A stretch of DNA of 64,000 bases. Origin: Hyphomicrobium sp. (GTDB lineage Bacteria; Pseudomonadota; Alphaproteobacteria; Rhizobiales; Hyphomicrobiaceae). This document shows, piece by piece, positions 62,262 through 64,000 of the stretch; within the stretch, counting starts at the first letter, position 1; each line of letters starts with the position of its first letter. Under the pieces are notes generated by a model that saw nothing but the letters and a program-made list of their open reading frames with translations, ran no database searches and was not told the origin of the DNA. The position numbers and the translations under genes are program-made. The stretch lies in assembly GCA_002928735.1 (NCBI GenBank), contig PERL01000007.1, positions 1 to 64,000 of the forward strand, read 5' to 3'.

Positions 62262-63671
62262 TTAGACCGAGTAGTACATGTCGTACTCGACCGGATGCGG
62301 CGTCATCTCGTAGCGCATGTTTTCCGCCATGCGCAGTTCGATGTAGGCATCGATCATGTCGTCGTTCATGACGCCGCCGGCCTTCAGGAACGCGCGGTCC
62401 TTGTCGAGCGCGTCGAGCGCTTCGCGCAAGCTGCCGGCAACCGTCGGGATCTTGGCCAGTTCTGCCGGCGGCAGATCGTACAGGTTCTTGTCCATCGGGT
62501 CGCCCGGATGGATCTTGTTCAAGATGCCGTCGAGGCCGGCCATGAGCATCGCCGTGAAAGCGAGGTAGGGGTTGGCACCCGGATCCGGGAAGCGGATTTC
62601 GATCCGCTTGGCCTTGGGCGACGACACATGCGGGATGCGGCACGAGGCAGAGCGGTTGCGCGCCGAGTAGGCGAGCAGCACAGGGGCCTCATAGCCCGGC
62701 ACCAAACGCTTGTAGGAGTTCGTCAGCGGGTTAGTGAAGGCGTTGATGGCTTTCGCGTGCTTCAGGATACCGCCGATGTAGTAGAGGCAGGTGTCCGAGA
62801 GGTCGGCGTACTTGTTGCCCGCAAACATGGGCTGCCCGGCCTTCCAGATCGACTGGTGGACGTGCATGCCCGAACCGTTGTCGCCGAAGACGGGCTTAGG
62901 CATGAACGTAGCAGTTTTGCCGTATGCCTGGGCCACCTGATGTACAACGTACTTATAGATCTGCATGTGGTCGGCCATCTGGATCATCGGGCCGAACTTG
63001 ACGCCGAGTTCGTGCTGGGCCGACGCCACTTCGTGATGGTGCTTTTCGACGGTGACGCCCATCTCGGTCAGAACCGAGAGCATTTCCGAGCGCATGTCCT
63101 GGCAGCTGTCGATCGGCGGAACCGGGAAGTAGCCGCCCTTGACGCGCGGACGATGGGCGAGGTTGCCCATTTCATATGACGTATCGGAGTTCGACGGCAG
63201 TTCCGAACTGTCGACCTGGAAGCCGGTCTTGTACATATCAGTCGAGAACTTTACGTCGTCAAAAATGAAGAACTCGGCTTCCGGACCGAAGTAAACCGCG
63301 TCGCCAATGCCCTGCGAGAGCATGAAGGCTTCAGCCTTCTTGGCGATCGAACGGGGATCGCGCTCGTAAGCCTGGCCAGTCGACGGCTCGAGCACGTCGC
63401 AGAAAACGGCCAGCGTGGATTGAGCGAAGAACGGATCGATGTGCGCGGATGAAGCGTCCGGCATCAGCAGCATGTCGGAGGCTTCGATACCCTTCCAGCC
63501 GGCGATCGATGAGCCGTCGAAAGCGTAGCCTTCGCTAAACATGGCGTCATCGACGCACGACACGTCGGCGGTGACGTGCTGCATCTTGCCCTTCGTGTCC
63601 GAGAACCGAAGGTCCACAAACTTTACGTCCTTGTCCTTGATGAGCTTGAGGACGTCGTTGACCGTCTTCAT
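62262..63671 (-). CDS. glnA: Type I glutamine synthetase
   Basis: It condenses glutamate and ammonia with ATP to glutamine. The 469-residue protein has the GSI length and motifs ([61 protein letters not shown]). The adenylylation Tyr398 lies in [12 protein letters not shown], so it is likely controlled by GlnE. GGGGAG precedes the ATG at 63671. It follows glnB on the same strand after 64 bases, the usual nitrogen-control operon. Confidence 0.98.
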   Translation of the reverse strand: MKTVNDVLKLIKDKDVKFVDLRFSDTKGKMQHVTADVSCVDDAMFSEGYAFDGSSIAGWKGIEASDMLLMPDASSAHIDPFFAQSTLAVFCDVLEPSTGQAYERDPRSIAKKAEAFMLSQGIGDAVYFGPEAEFFIFDDVKFSTDMYKTGFQVDSSELPSNSDTSYEMGNLAHRPRVKGGYFPVPPIDSCQDMRSEMLSVLTEMGVTVEKHHHEVASAQHELGVKFGPMIQMADHMQIYKYVVHQVAQAYGKTATFMPKPVFGDNGSGMHVHQSIWKAGQPMFAGNKYADLSDTCLYYIGGILKHAKAINAFTNPLTNSYKRLVPGYEAPVLLAYSARNRSASCRIPHVSSPKAKRIEIRFPDPGANPYLAFTAMLMAGLDGILNKIHPGDPMDKNLYDLPPAELAKIPTVAGSLREALDALDKDRAFLKAGGVMNDDMIDAYIELRMAENMRYEMTPHPVEYDMYYSV

Positions 63672-63735
63672 AAGAACTCCCCTTGAGATCCCAATTTATG
63701 CGTCATGCTCCGGGCTCTTTCGTCCCGCTGCATCC

Positions 63736-64000
<265 letters not shown>

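Noticed and set aside
62163-63179. A 338-codon open frame on the plus strand opposite glnA
   Set aside because: It starts within the duplicated hairpin unit and then runs antisense to glutamine synthetase; the apparent internal peptide repeat is only the DNA repeat.

Overview
The window looks like a chromosomal segment of an alphaproteobacterium, most likely order Hyphomicrobiales (Rhizobiales). The genus cannot be fixed from sequence alone. Supporting signs are the GC-rich coding sequence, adk between secY and rpsM with no rpsD or rpmJ in the ribosomal cluster, an ATP12-type F1 chaperone, a PutA without a DNA-binding domain, a phasin, a D-Ala-D-Ala carboxypeptidase with a SPOR domain, DUF1489, and a glnB-glnA pair. 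No insertion sequence, prophage, CRISPR array or rRNA gene was seen.

Region 1 (1-15.06 kb) is the S10-spc-alpha ribosomal supercluster: rpsJ, rplC, rplD, rplW, rplB, rpsS, rplV, rpsC, rplP, rpmC, rpsQ, rplN, rplX, rplE, rpsN, rpsH, rplF, rplR, rpsE, rpmD, rplO, secY, adk, rpsM, rpsK, rpoA, rplQ, closed by an intrinsic terminator. The longer gaps (rplO-secY, adk-rpsM, rpsK-rpoA, rpoA-rplQ) hold hairpins and one convincing promoter, so the cluster is probably regulated internally.

Region 2 (15.2-24.2 kb) holds an HtrA/DegP protease, rarA, an orphan Tae4-like peptidoglycan amidase with a small membrane protein, the fluoride channel gene, an RluC-type pseudouridine synthase, two tiny coupled membrane proteins, a HAD phosphatase, ATP12, and pccB. 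Region 3 (24.2-34 kb) has a SUKH/SMI1 protein, a nucleoside transporter, panC, putA, a VWA/DnaJ pair, and the SPOR-carrying D,D-carboxypeptidase. Region 4 (34-44.5 kb) has a phasin gene behind a PhaR-type operator, clpS-clpA, two small secreted proteins, an unknown 335-residue protein, pccA (about 16 kb from pccB), a LysR regulator, a 23-residue Lys/Ala histone-H1-like peptide, and lipB.

Region 5 (44.7-64 kb) carries tRNA-Leu(GAG), two tandem polysaccharide deacetylases, mgtE, several envelope or unknown proteins, an aminotransferase, an FAD oxidoreductase of the type often fused to SelD, a TPR lipoprotein, a glutathione transferase, a leucyl aminopeptidase coupled to an NlpC/P60 hydrolase, a DUF4846 protein, an 840-bp stretch with no confident gene but an orphan terminator, and glnA with the 5'-truncated glnB at the edge.

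Functionally the window combines translation and protein export, protein quality control, cell-wall remodelling, propionyl-CoA, proline and polyhydroxyalkanoate metabolism, and nitrogen assimilation. The points most worth a second look are the altered D-H-P-H-G-G-G motif in ribosomal protein L2, the structured RNA between rplO and secY, the orphan Tae4-like amidase, the PhaR-like operator, the Lys/Ala peptide gene, and the perfectly duplicated 39-bp hairpin unit behind glnA.
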